A stretch of DNA of 64,000 nt from positions 5,263,479-5,327,478 of the forward strand of contig CM049321.1 in the NCBI GenBank assembly GCA_026874595.1, in the 5' to 3' direction. This document shows positions 11,581-22,033 of the stretch, in pieces. Both the position numbers and the translations under genes were made by a program. Under the pieces are notes generated by a model. It made no database searches. It worked only from the letters and a program-made list of their open reading frames with translations, and had not been told where the DNA came from. Positions within the stretch are counted from its first letter, which is position 1; every line of letters begins with the position of its first letter. The DNA comes from Sipunculus nudus. Taxonomy: Eukaryota; Annelida; Sipuncula; Golfingiida; Sipunculidae.

Positions 11581-12954
11581 GTTACTCTAGTTTCTCATGC
11601 AGCTGGAGAATAAATCAGCCTCAAAACTCCATTTGTCATTAAATAATCAAAATTATACTTATTGACATTGGACCTATTATACACTGTTACGTTGTATTTA
11701 AACTCACTTGCCAGGAGGTACCATGCTTTTGCTGCTGTTTGTTTGTGTGCATCTGTTGGCAACTCCACTAACAAGGCCGTGGGTTTAATGAAATTTGATG
11801 AAAGATACGGGTTACCTTTTTAATTTTTATTAAATGTTCCTTATCGTTGTGAGATAGGGCCATTTGCTTTGCCCATCGACGACCAGAGCCATTCAATGGT
11901 ATAAGGGCCTGCTTTGTTCTATGATCCAACAGTGGAGTTGGTGAATCGTGACGTCACTTTGCCTTCCAGCACACACACTTGTGTTTAATTAAAAATACTT
12001 AGTCATCTGCAATAACGGTTTTTTTATCTCCCGCTAATAATAGCGTGGGGGACCAATACTAGTTCATTTTGGCTGTTGACAAAACTTTCCAAGCAAATCC
12101 ACCCCGGCAAAGGCACTTGACCTGTTTTATACGTTGTTATGGTCCAGTGTGTTAGCAATAATGTTGTTTTGTGTCTAACTCTAACTAGACTGTGCAACCA
12201 GAGCTTTATCCTTAAGCATGCACAACTATCAAACAAGAACAAGAATTTTTAAAGAAGAAACCCCTAGTTTAATTCTTGCAAAATCTTGATTTGTGAATGG
12301 CATGGTGCGGCCACCAGGTGGCCTATGTTCGGTGGCCAATGTTTTTTTACGTTTTGCGCCACTGTCCGCACCCGGTGCAAGTTTACAAGCGTAAGCAAAT
12401 GGTTTTAGTACAGATAGCAGATGATCCATGGTGTTTTGTGGAGAATTGTATCTTTTGGTTGCCTACAAATTTACGAGGCTAAATTTTCGCGATTTTCACT
12501 ATCTAATTATTTCGCGAGGGTTCCATTTTCGCAATCTAACCATGCAGTAAACAGTTTCGGATCCAGATATTCAAGAAAGGGAGGGGAGTGGGGGACCAAT
12601 ACTAGGTTGGTGGTTGATCAGTATTATGGAAACTAAGTTCTTAAATAATAACGGCCATTACGGCCTTGTTATAGTAAACAGACACACATGGCCTGTGTTT
12701 ACCAACATGCAATAACAAGGTGTTAAACAGCCGTATTCTAGATGATGAGACTGCGTGCTTGAAGGATCTCGCTTGGGAAACTTTTGTATCAAGCAAAAAT
12801 GCACCGATATTGTGAAAGAATAGGCATAATATTTCTTCTGATAATGTGCCTTTAAGGTTTTGTTTTCTCCCTGTCAAGCTGATGGCATCTCATTAGAAAC
12901 GTCTTATCATGCTGTTGTTTATACTGTCCAAAGTAGGACTCTGCACTTTAGGGG
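11581..12954. other. Intergenic, no gene recognised
   Basis: No exon is supported. Short CGCGAA-type motifs (TTTTCGCGATT, TTCGCGAGGG) at 12485-12535 belong to a dispersed family also seen near 4880, 5180-5250, 21230, 30375, 37515, 44640 and 49450-49510. A 12-bp phrase ending GGGGGACCAATACTA occurs at both about 12047 and 12588. Confidence 0.4.
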
Positions 12955-13545
12955 GCTGGTTGAGTCAAAATTTAAAATATCCCAACGGCGAAGGTATAAA
13001 TGCGGTAAAGAGGACAATATAGTCCGTTCAAGTGAATTGGAATTGAATTGTCTCAGGACAAATCATATAAACATGGATGTTTTGTGTTAAGGACTTAATG
13101 GAATAAGTAATATGTTGTAAGTATGCGCATGGGAAATTTAAACAGAAGCTGCTTCATTGAAATGTTACAAATTTTGAAGTTTGACAGTTGAGACAAGTAG
13201 TCCCGGTAGTCCCAGAGTGCACAAACAGAATAGATTCGTTTTGAGTAGAAACGACATCTGGCGGAAGGGTGGTTGTCGTTCAGTTGTTAGTTCCGTTCGT
13301 TCAGTTTGTCCTACGTCTGACAGGGATGCTATTATATCCACATTACAATAGGTACAAACAAAACAAGCACCAATAAATGAGTTCTGGTGTAAATATTTCC
13401 TTCATTTATTATTTCTTTATACAAACAGATAGAAATCTACTCAGTAATATATTACATAGGTATATGAAAAAACATCTGTATAAAGTATAACACAACAACT
13501 AACATATACATATAAAACAAAGCATTCTTTTACCCAGCATTAAAC
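12955..13545 (+). repeat. Dispersed repeat family C, uninterrupted copy
   Basis: This aligns with 49920-50380 and continues with 58349-58450, the two halves of a second copy split by the Gypsy element. Shared landmarks include GGACAATRTRG, CATATAAACATGG, TCCCAGAGTGCACAAACAGA, ATTCGTTTTGA and AAATATTTYCTTCATTTAT, and after the split CATCTGTATAAAGTATA and ACACAACAACTAACATATA. It therefore represents the ancestral unoccupied arrangement. The element class is unknown and no coding capacity was seen. Confidence 0.75.
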
Positions 13546-13586
13546 ATTTTCATATATATGTGTATATATATATGTGTGTGTATATA

Positions 13587-13623
<37 letters not shown>

Positions 13624-13634
13624 ATATATATATG

Positions 13635-13683
<49 letters not shown>
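13546..13683. repeat. Compound TA/TG microsatellite
   Basis: Alternating TA and TGTG blocks follow dispersed repeat C. Confidence 0.95.
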
Positions 13684-14617
13684 GACTATAAATGCATTTC
13701 TTGAATTAAGTCAGGGAGTTCACGTGTATTATTTAAGATTATAAGTAGGCTATATGTAATACATAAAACCTGGTGAATCATTTGAAATCACTCATGAGTA
13801 TACGGCGCTACCTGTCGGAAGGAATTTAAAGTAATTTCCACGAAATACTTTGATAGAAATCATCTGACTGCCCCAGATATATATACCAGCATTTATTATC
13901 TTTAAGTATTTTGCTTGTATACATATCATATCTCTCTTCTGCCTAACTTGTTGAAAGGCTGCAACAGTCAATTTAATGCTGGTATAACACAAAACGTTTT
14001 GTATCGGTCCAAGGTACAAAAATCTGACGCCTACGGTTTGGCAGTTTTCAGTTTTTGAGTTTTTACAGTTTTTAAGTTGTACAATATACAAATATTCGAG
14101 ATTATATGAATATATGTGAATATATATGGATATCTAAGAATATATATATTGTTATTGATAACTTCTTCCTTTCAAACATTAGGCATACTATACTTAGGGA
14201 AGTTTATATAGTCATATTAACATTCTTTAAACTGGGGATGGGGGGTTTATTGTTAGTTACCAGTTTTTATTTGTTTCATGAAAGCGCTCTGTAGAGACGA
14301 CCTATCTTGGGGATGTGGATTTTGGTTCGTCTGACCTATATAAACTCAAATATATATTCAATTATTTCTATTTATTACGACTATATAATAGTCCATTTTT
14401 TCATTGTCATGGCCACGTGACGTATAATCTCAAACCCTCCATATATACTCTCAACGATCCCTGGCAAAATATTGATCATAAAAAAAAAACAATTTTAATG
14501 AAAAGATCCTGTGAAAAAATAACTTAAATTTCAAAGAATAACCCCTGTCACCCTAATGAAAACGGTGAATTTAATCTCATAAAAACGGTAATTTCAATGC
14601 AACATGACCATGTAATC
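13684..14617 (-). other. Downstream region of the dispanin gene
   Basis: This probably holds the 3' UTR of the minus-strand gene at 14618-15969. A minus-strand AATAAA lies at 14371-14376, about 245 nt past the stop. Beyond it, a minus-strand open frame (13792-14091, 99 codons) has no recognisable domain and is not called. Confidence 0.35.
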
Positions 14618-15969
14618 TCAATAACCCCTGGCGTTCATGACGACCACGTAGTAGACGATAATGCCTATAACACAGATGACTCCCAGAATGATTCCGACGA
14701 TGCTCACAACGAGGGCACCCTTCCCGAAAGACTTTGCTCTGTCGTAATCTCCGGCCTTAGCCGCGGAACGTGACTGCATGGATAGAAGGAGACCGATACA
14801 GCCTGAAAGTAAAAATATATTAAATTACATACATACATTTATATATTATAAATAGATTTTACATACATAAATACATATATACACACATATACATATACAT
14901 ATATACATACATTCATATTATTAGATATAAATTTTACATAAATATAATGTAACATACATACATACATACATTATTATATATAAATTGTACATATATCCAT
15001 ATTTTACATACCCCTATACATTCATATATATCATATACAAATTTTATTTTTTGTTGTTGCTTTGGTTCAAATCAGTAGTATAAATATTAAGTCCATAGTC
15101 AAGAATATGAAAACGTATTGTATGATGTAAAGTCCAATACACTTCTTGAATAATTATATTCTTTTTATAAAAGGAAAAATAACTTTCTTTAAGTATCATG
15201 CATAAATAATTGTTACCAGTATATCATACCATGACTGGTTTTAGCATTTCATTAAGCAGTACATGATCACCAGAATTCAAAGAGCGTTTAAACACAAATA
15301 CTGATGGAAGCGAATTTTTGAATTTATTATTTGTATATAAGAGAAAGAATTAATATAGGGCTGAGCCCTGTGTTCAATCCTGTTTCTACAAAGGGTATTT
15401 GCATCTGATGAAACTTTTTCCGTCACATTGGTACTCAGCCATATGTCGTGTATTTCGTTTTGTCTTTTGTTAAGTCTATAAATAAAAGCTTCATGGACAT
15501 GATAAATTTTATCATTTTTTATCTTTTAGCACCCAATATGAACGCCATACCAAACACTATGAATATTCAAAGGGTTTGAGTGATCAGGTGAACATGATTG
15601 AAAGCTGGAGCAGAAAAATTGGAAAAAAAACATATAAGGGATTATGACGTTATTATACATACCAAATAAGGAGTTATGACGTAAGAGTCGGGAATCATAC
15701 ATACCGAATAAGATGTTGCAGCAACAGAGAGTCGTCAGGCTGAGCATAAAGTAATCATTGGGTCGGGGCCCAGCTCGCGTCGGCTGCACGATGACTGCAG
15801 CGGTTCCTGCGTCAGAAGAGTAAACCGCCCCAGGGCCGGGAGGAGGCACTGCAAATGCTCCTGGTTTGGTTACTATGTTGTAGTCAGGTCGGGGCCCTAC
15901 CGGTTGAGAGTTAACGATCCCCGCGTACCCAGGCGGGTATTTTTCCGAACCATCCTTTGAGTTATCCAT
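14618..15969 (-). CDS. CD225/dispanin-family transmembrane protein, 149 residues
   Basis: Two coding exons: 15969-15705 (88 codons plus one base, donor GTATGT) and 14802-14618 (acceptor ACTTTCAG, stop TGA), with phases matching to make a Gly codon. The N-terminal ~70 residues are Pro/Gly/Ala-rich and cytosolic in type. The CD225 hallmark follows: PNDYFMLSLTTL, then Cys-rich CCC entering the first hydrophobic segment (residues ~73-95). The conserved loop has Ser-Arg-Ser-Ala, then AGDYDRAKSFGKGA, and a second hydrophobic helix (~118-144) ends the protein with a short tail. This order and length match the proline-rich dispanins (PRRT/IFITM superfamily), small double-pass membrane proteins of vesicle and plasma membranes. 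Some are antiviral, but nothing here shows that role. An acceptor-like CTCATTTCCTAG ends two bases before the ATG, so the 5' UTR is probably spliced. Reading through the first donor gives a false 147-residue ORF. Confidence 0.85.
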
Positions 15970-16104
15970 ATCTAGGAAATGAGAAAATGATATTCTAATA
16001 TTCTACTTTGTAATACACTATGAGACACAATTATTGCTATTTATGGTAGACGATTATCGTTATTTACGGTAAAACTACATTTCCGTATGAGCGCCATCTA
16101 GTAC

Positions 16105-16985
16105 CAACACTTGAAACGATTTCTCGTTTATATTACACTTTATCTTGAGGCGTATTTCAATTGGTTGCAGTGTAAATATACCGCTATTCACGACAGCACT
16201 ATTGTATTACTGTCGAAGTTTATAGTTTAACCTGTTTAATGAGTATATTCAAAGGAATTATATAATAGGCTGAGAACACAAGGACCTTAAAAACATTAAT
16301 AGAAGGAATTTCTTTGTCACTGAATTGTATTTGATTGCATTGTGCCATTATCTTTTGAAACATGTCAATATGTATCTTGTATCTTAGGAGAGGAATTAAT
16401 ATAGGGCTATGCCCTGTTTTCCGATCCTTATTGATGATTCAATAAACTACTGTTTACACCAGTTATATAATAGGGAAGTCTCTCTGACAGTCTAGATCTG
16501 TTTCACTAAATGAACAAATTATGTCGTCAAGCCAGGGAAGGGATTACCGTAATGAATTATAATGACATATTTAAAGACTGTTATTAACTGTCTGGATCCT
16601 AGCCATTATGCAGCAGTATTTTCGCACTAGGTGTCCCTGTTCTCTACAACGTCACGTGCCCCCTTTTAGACAAAGGGTAAGCATAATATGATGCAAATTA
16701 CATACCGCCCTCTATTGGACAAGCAGAAAACAAACTGCCAAAACGGGAAACATGCACTGATAGTTAAGTGTGGGTTCACTCTTAAAATTTGTTCCCATAA
16801 ATATATTAAATTAATGGACCTATATATACATGTTACGTTTCAAACAGTTTATATGAAGTGCATGGTCCTTACTCGTAGTATCAATAATTATTGATTCTAA
16901 TATACACAAACAACTGGCCTAAAAAAATCTCACCCTAGGAGACATACATGTACACTGTACGTCACAAAATAAACATTGTCAAAAA
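16105..16985. repeat. Upstream direct duplication, copy 1
   Basis: This aligns with 17040-17770 in the same orientation and order: ACTTGAAACGA..TTCTCG, ATTACACTTTATCTTGAGG, GTTTAACCTGTTTAATGAG, GACAGTCTAGATCTG, GGATTACCGTAATGAATTA, then ACCGCCCTCT..TTGGACAAG, and CACCCTAGGAG. It lies upstream of the dispanin gene. On the minus strand it holds a splice donor (GTATGTAAT, exon edge at 16706) and a TATAAAC motif near 16846. Extra sequence at 16260-16450 is not in copy 2. Confidence 0.8.
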
Positions 16986-17039
16986 CAAAACAAAAACAAC
17001 CTCTATACAATGTTTAATTTATTAATTAAATTTAGTACA

Positions 17040-17770
17040 AAAACTTGAAACGAATTCTCGTTTATATTACACTTTATCTTGAGGCGTACTTCAATTGGTT
17101 GCAGTGTAAATATACCGGAATTCACGACAGCAAAATTGTAGAAGTGTCGAAGTTTATAGTTTAACCTGTTTAATGAGGAATTATTAACAGGAATTATATA
17201 ATAGACAAGTCCCCATCGACAGTCTAGATCTGTTTCACTAAATGAACAAAATCTGTCGTCCAGGCAGGGTATGGATTACCGTAATGAATTATAATGACAT
17301 ATTTAAAGACCGTTATTAACTATCTGTATCCTAGTCAACATGCAGCAGTATTTTCGCACTAGTGTGTCTGTTCTCTACGACGTCACGTGTTACTCTTTGT
17401 AGAAACAAGCGGCAGCATAATATGATGCGACTTACATACCGCCCTCTGTTGGACAAGCAGAAAACAAACTGCCAAAACGGGAAACGTACACCAATAGTTA
17501 AGTGTGGGTTCACTCTTAAAATTTGCTCCCATAAATATATTGAATCAAATGACCTATACATGTAACGTTTCAAACAGCATTTTATACATTTCTACGGAAA
17601 TCTTGCAGACAATGAAATGAAGGTGATGGCCCTTTCTGGGGGTAACAATAATTATTGATTTTAATATACACAATCAAGCGGCCTAATACAACTCACCCTA
17701 GGAGTAGACTGTACGTCACTGCATGTCACAAAATAACATTGTAAAAACAAAAAAAACTCCACACAATTGT
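17040..17770. repeat. Upstream direct duplication, copy 2
   Basis: Second copy of the duplication above. It is diverged by scattered substitutions and indels, so the event is not very recent. It lies next to copy 1 with only about 55 bp between them. Confidence 0.8.
17435..17590 (-). promoter_or_regulatory. Candidate promoter and 5' UTR exon for the dispanin gene
   Basis: On the minus strand a TATA box (TATAAAA, 17586-17580) is followed about 140 bp later by a consensus splice donor, GAGGGCG|GTATGTAAG, with the exon edge at 17440. The next downstream acceptor that fits is CTCATTTCCTAG just before the dispanin ATG. The equivalent positions in copy 1 (TATAAAC near 16846, donor at 16706) are weaker. 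Linking either of them to the gene is inference. Confidence 0.35.
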
Positions 17771-18087
17771 TCAATTTATTAATTAAATTTACTAATTTAT
17801 TCCCCTTTGTTTAAAATTAAGACCAATTTCACACAAAAAAGTGAAATTTTTCTACTTTGGGTCTAAACAATAGTATGGGAGAAGAGGATTTTTAGGGGGT
17901 GGAATTAACCGACAGAGCCAAAATATATTAAAGCTTGTCAAATTTAGCAATGGAAGCAATTTTTTTCTTTAGTTTTTGGAAATGGTGCACCTGACCAACA
18001 CAAAATTGTTAATTAAATCAATTTCAATCAATCCAATTAATATTTTTTTTATTCAATATTACCGTAGTATTGGTGCCCCCTACAAAA

Positions 18088-18141
<54 letters not shown>

Positions 18142-19078
18142 GAAGCAATGATTCTGTAGATAAAATTATTTGCTTCCTGTGGTTTATTGAGGATTACTTG
18201 TGCCTGCTGGGTATATTCATATTCCCTCCGAGAACGCATGCGCACTTTGAGGAAAGGAGGTGTATTATGTGTTTTTTATACCCTGAAGTCTGGCCACGTC
18301 TAAATATAATGGTGTAATTATTACCCTGGCGAAGAATAAAGAGTAATGTTTTTAGTATACGAGAAAAACAAACTGCCTTAATGTTCACTGAAACACATAC
18401 AGTATATTAATTTAGTGTGCTACTTGTGTGTTCATATGTCCTGTCAGTTGTACTATTTTTTTTTATATTTTATACCGTAAGGATTGTATGCGTACATTCC
18501 GGTCCGTGTGTGTGTGTGTTTGTTTATGTGTCGGTTAACAACATAAATCACGCAATCATGAACGGAATCTGATGAATTTTTCAGGGCATTTCGGGGAAGG
18601 GCCAATAAAGAATCGATTAGATGATCGGCACATGATCCGGATTCAGGAACTCCATCAAGGAATATTCACCAAAATAGAGTCACTTATGCAAGAATGAACC
18701 TGGGAAAATGGTCCGAATATGTGAATGCAAACACAGTTTTGCCCCACAAAACCCTATATTGCAGAGGCTCGTATTCCTTACTTCTGAGTACAAGGAACAT
18801 GTGGGGCCCACTGTGTCGTGTAAGATCAACCACTCAATAAATTCTGTCAAACACCTTAATTGGGGCGTGTGTTGATGGGCCACCGAGCGTAGACACGACC
18901 CCTGGTGTTTATTTATATGCCTGTATGAATGGGGGATGAGTGATGAAGTACCGTAAAAGTTAAAAAAAAACAGGGAGCATAATAGATTCTTAATATATAT
19001 CGCAAGGCCCATTAAACGTGACGCACGTACGGTAGTTATTTGTGTCATTGCGGTAACTCTGCAACCAGCTATAAATAG

Positions 19079-19145
<67 letters not shown>

Positions 19146-20919
19146 TGGTTTACTTCTCGCCGTTAAACATTAAAACATGTCTGTGTTAAAGTTTAACTAT
19201 ATATGCAGAGGCAACCATGGATACAGGGGAAATTAAACATTCGTCCTGTTATTAAATTTTTAGCGTTTTTGTCAGCTGGTTATGTTATTATCATTAATTA
19301 GAAATGCAATCAGAGAGCGCATACCTCCTCCAAGGCAGCTCATTATCCCCAAATGGCATTGTCAAAAATGCAGCACAGAATTTATTTAGAGTTTGACAGG
19401 TAAATCCAATTTTAACCTGTTTTTTTTATACTTGTTTGCCATTTTTTCCAACAAAATCACGGGAGGGAAAGGTCAAATGACATCGCCATTAATGTAGCTC
19501 GGTTAGTTTCTTTAACAGCCTGCAAGAGGCGCCAGTGCGGCACACGCATAACGCAGTCTGTTTTCTTTTCTTTGACTCCATATCTCTTGCAAGTGACAGC
19601 AAGACGATCATGTTCGATTGTTGTTCTTCTTGACAGAAAATAAGCTGAATAATGGCAAGTTTGATTAAGTGACACAATTGCTCTCTCGGAATGAATTGTA
19701 TGGCCAGGCCCGCGTGCCATGGCCTCGCATCTAACCAACTTGAGCACAAGCGATGTGCGAATGATATCTTGCGAGAAAACTGCTAAGTTGTTTGGCCTGC
19801 GATCCCAGCCCAAGCCGACGAACTATGCTTGTTTAAGTACAAAAGAGATATGGTTGATAATACACAAGTGCTCTTGGATAATCTACTCAGCCGCTTCCTT
19901 TGGGGTATACGGAGCCTGGCGTTGCGCGACTAGCTGTAGTTATCACACCTTTGCCCCGGTGACAGCATCGGTCCAGAACTAATTAATTAGAATCGACACT
20001 CGGCTTGACCACCTGACTGCAGGCCTTTGTTACTTGTAATTACAAAAAGTCATTTGAGGTGTTAACTTGCTTGTAAAATATTTCCGAAATACGAAAACTT
20101 TTTCGGTGCCCAATTTTAAATTTCGGAAAAACGAATTTTCGGAAATTCGGCATTCGGAAAAACGGCGCTCTACTGCTCTACGATGCTCCAACAGATAAAA
20201 CATGCCAACCAACCAACCAACCAACAACGACGATAGCAGATAAAGATATGTTTATATATATCATCGGAAAGGCTAGAGATTTATAAAGGCAAGTGGTTTT
20301 AAAGGGTTATCTATACTTGTCAAAAAAGCTGAACTTGTATGACCTGAATATTAACCATGACAAATTGTTTACCTTTAATAAACGCACATAATATACATCT
20401 AAAACTTTGATGACAATGTGGATGAACATAAATTATTATGATAATGAATATTTCAAAAATTCATGTTGGGTCATATATTTGTTAGTTTTCTGAAAAATTA
20501 TCTGAATATATTTAACCATATATTACCATACGATGAGCGATAACAAGAAAACAGTCATAGACTGTACGACCTTGGAAAATAGATCAAATTAAAAAAATAA
20601 ATATAACGTGCAAGTCTGTCACCTAGCACTAATATTTTGCCCATCTTCATTATTTTTAAAATAACTCTTAATTCAGATCTTTCGCAAACATGGACAGAAG
20701 AAAGAAAAAATTTGAATGGATGGTTTTTCACTCCGGGCGGTCCACAAAACATTTGACTAAAATTTTTATTTAAAAATAAGCTCATCAACCCCTACAAACA
20801 AGGGATAGGCCTAAATATTACCACATTGAACTGTGAACTGATATATTGATCGGTGTAGCGATGAGACTCTACATATGTATTAGTGTGTTAGTACAGAAAC
20901 CATCAACGGGACCTTATCA
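17771..20919. other. Intergenic, no gene recognised
   Basis: Contains TA microsatellites at 18091-18138 and 19082-19141 and a CCAA run near 20206-20224. A stretch at about 19480-19990 is noticeably less AT-rich and ends in TAATTAATTAG. Open frames in it (18680-19048, 19457-19813 minus; 19719-19982 plus) overlap on opposite strands and match no family. TTCGGAAAAACG-type motifs recur at 20095-20165. Confidence 0.4.
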
Positions 20920-21066
20920 AGTGGTGGTCGTCTAAGCGAGATCTGATATAAAGAGTAAAAAAAAAAAAAAGGATTGGGACCGTGAACAAGTGTTTGTTAT
21001 TTTGAGGTGGTCGCTTAACAGAGTGGTCGTTATTTTGAGGTGGTCGCTTAAAAGAGGTGGTCGTTA
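20920..21066. repeat. Short dispersed repeat with GTGGTCG motifs
   Basis: The phrase GTTATTTTGAGGTGGTCGC occurs twice here within 40 bp, flanked by further GGTGGTCG copies. It lies directly before the large tandem array. Confidence 0.5.
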
Positions 21067-21989
21067 GGCAAGGTTTTACTGCATGATATATAAAATGTAT
21101 AATATATAGTATACATGTATATAATGTATTGATGGCTACATCAGCAACAAAACGATTATCGATGACTAGACGAATGTATAGAATCTGACAAAAAATAGAA
21201 AAATACACACAGTATACTGCGATTGGCTTCATATTCGCGGGGTTAAAATGTCGCGATCATCACAGTTTCAGTGTTTCGTGAGGGTTTCATTTTTTTGCGA
21301 TCTCGCCAGATGAAAGATAATTACACAAAATAAAAATCATTATGATATGAAATAATTATATAATATATTACGTGCGCAAAATCTTAACAGTTGGACAGTT
21401 GAAAATCGAAATATTCGAAACAATTGTTCATTACTGACAGATAACTTTAAAATCAGATATCCTTTTAAATATAACCCCTTTTTGAACATGCATACAAGAT
21501 CTTATATCTTTCGATTTGCAGTCCACCTTGGGCCACATGTTCAGACATGGTTAACATATATATATACACGCCACTGCTCTCTCTAGTATGACTGGTGTAG
21601 CGACCCAATGTAAGCCGTGTTTTCGCGGCTAATAACTCTTCATGGCAATATTATTTTAGTCAACTTCCTGGTTTGTGTATGGTCACAGTGACGCAGAAGC
21701 ATTGAACCGTTCATTTTTTCCTGAATGAGTCTTCTGTGAGAATGTTCACACGTGAAAAAAAAACAAAGTGTGATAATGACCGTATAAAGCTTGTGGTTTA
21801 TTTGACTTTGATGACCTGTGGAACTATGAACTTACATTACATGTTATTATTTTAAACATACATTCTGTGTTCGTCAGCGTACAAAATAATGATCAAAATT
21901 AATAATAAAATTGATAAAAGGGACTTCAACACAATTCAAATGTAAAGACAATCGTACCTAAATGAATTTTCATAAAAGTGATAATTGTA

Positions 21990-22031
<42 letters not shown>

Positions 22032-22033
<2 letters not shown>

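Noticed and set aside
11717-11785. Short signal-peptide-like frame starting MLLLLFVCVHLL
   Set aside because: It stops after 21 codons, no good donor precedes the stop, and the surroundings look like dispersed repeat.
15526-15969. A single 147-residue minus-strand protein
   Set aside because: The last ~59 codons are intron read-through past a GTATGT donor. Splicing to 14802 restores a complete CD225 domain.
19457-19982. Overlapping 118-codon minus and 87-codon plus frames
   Set aside because: They lie on opposite strands over the same DNA with no domain or splice context.
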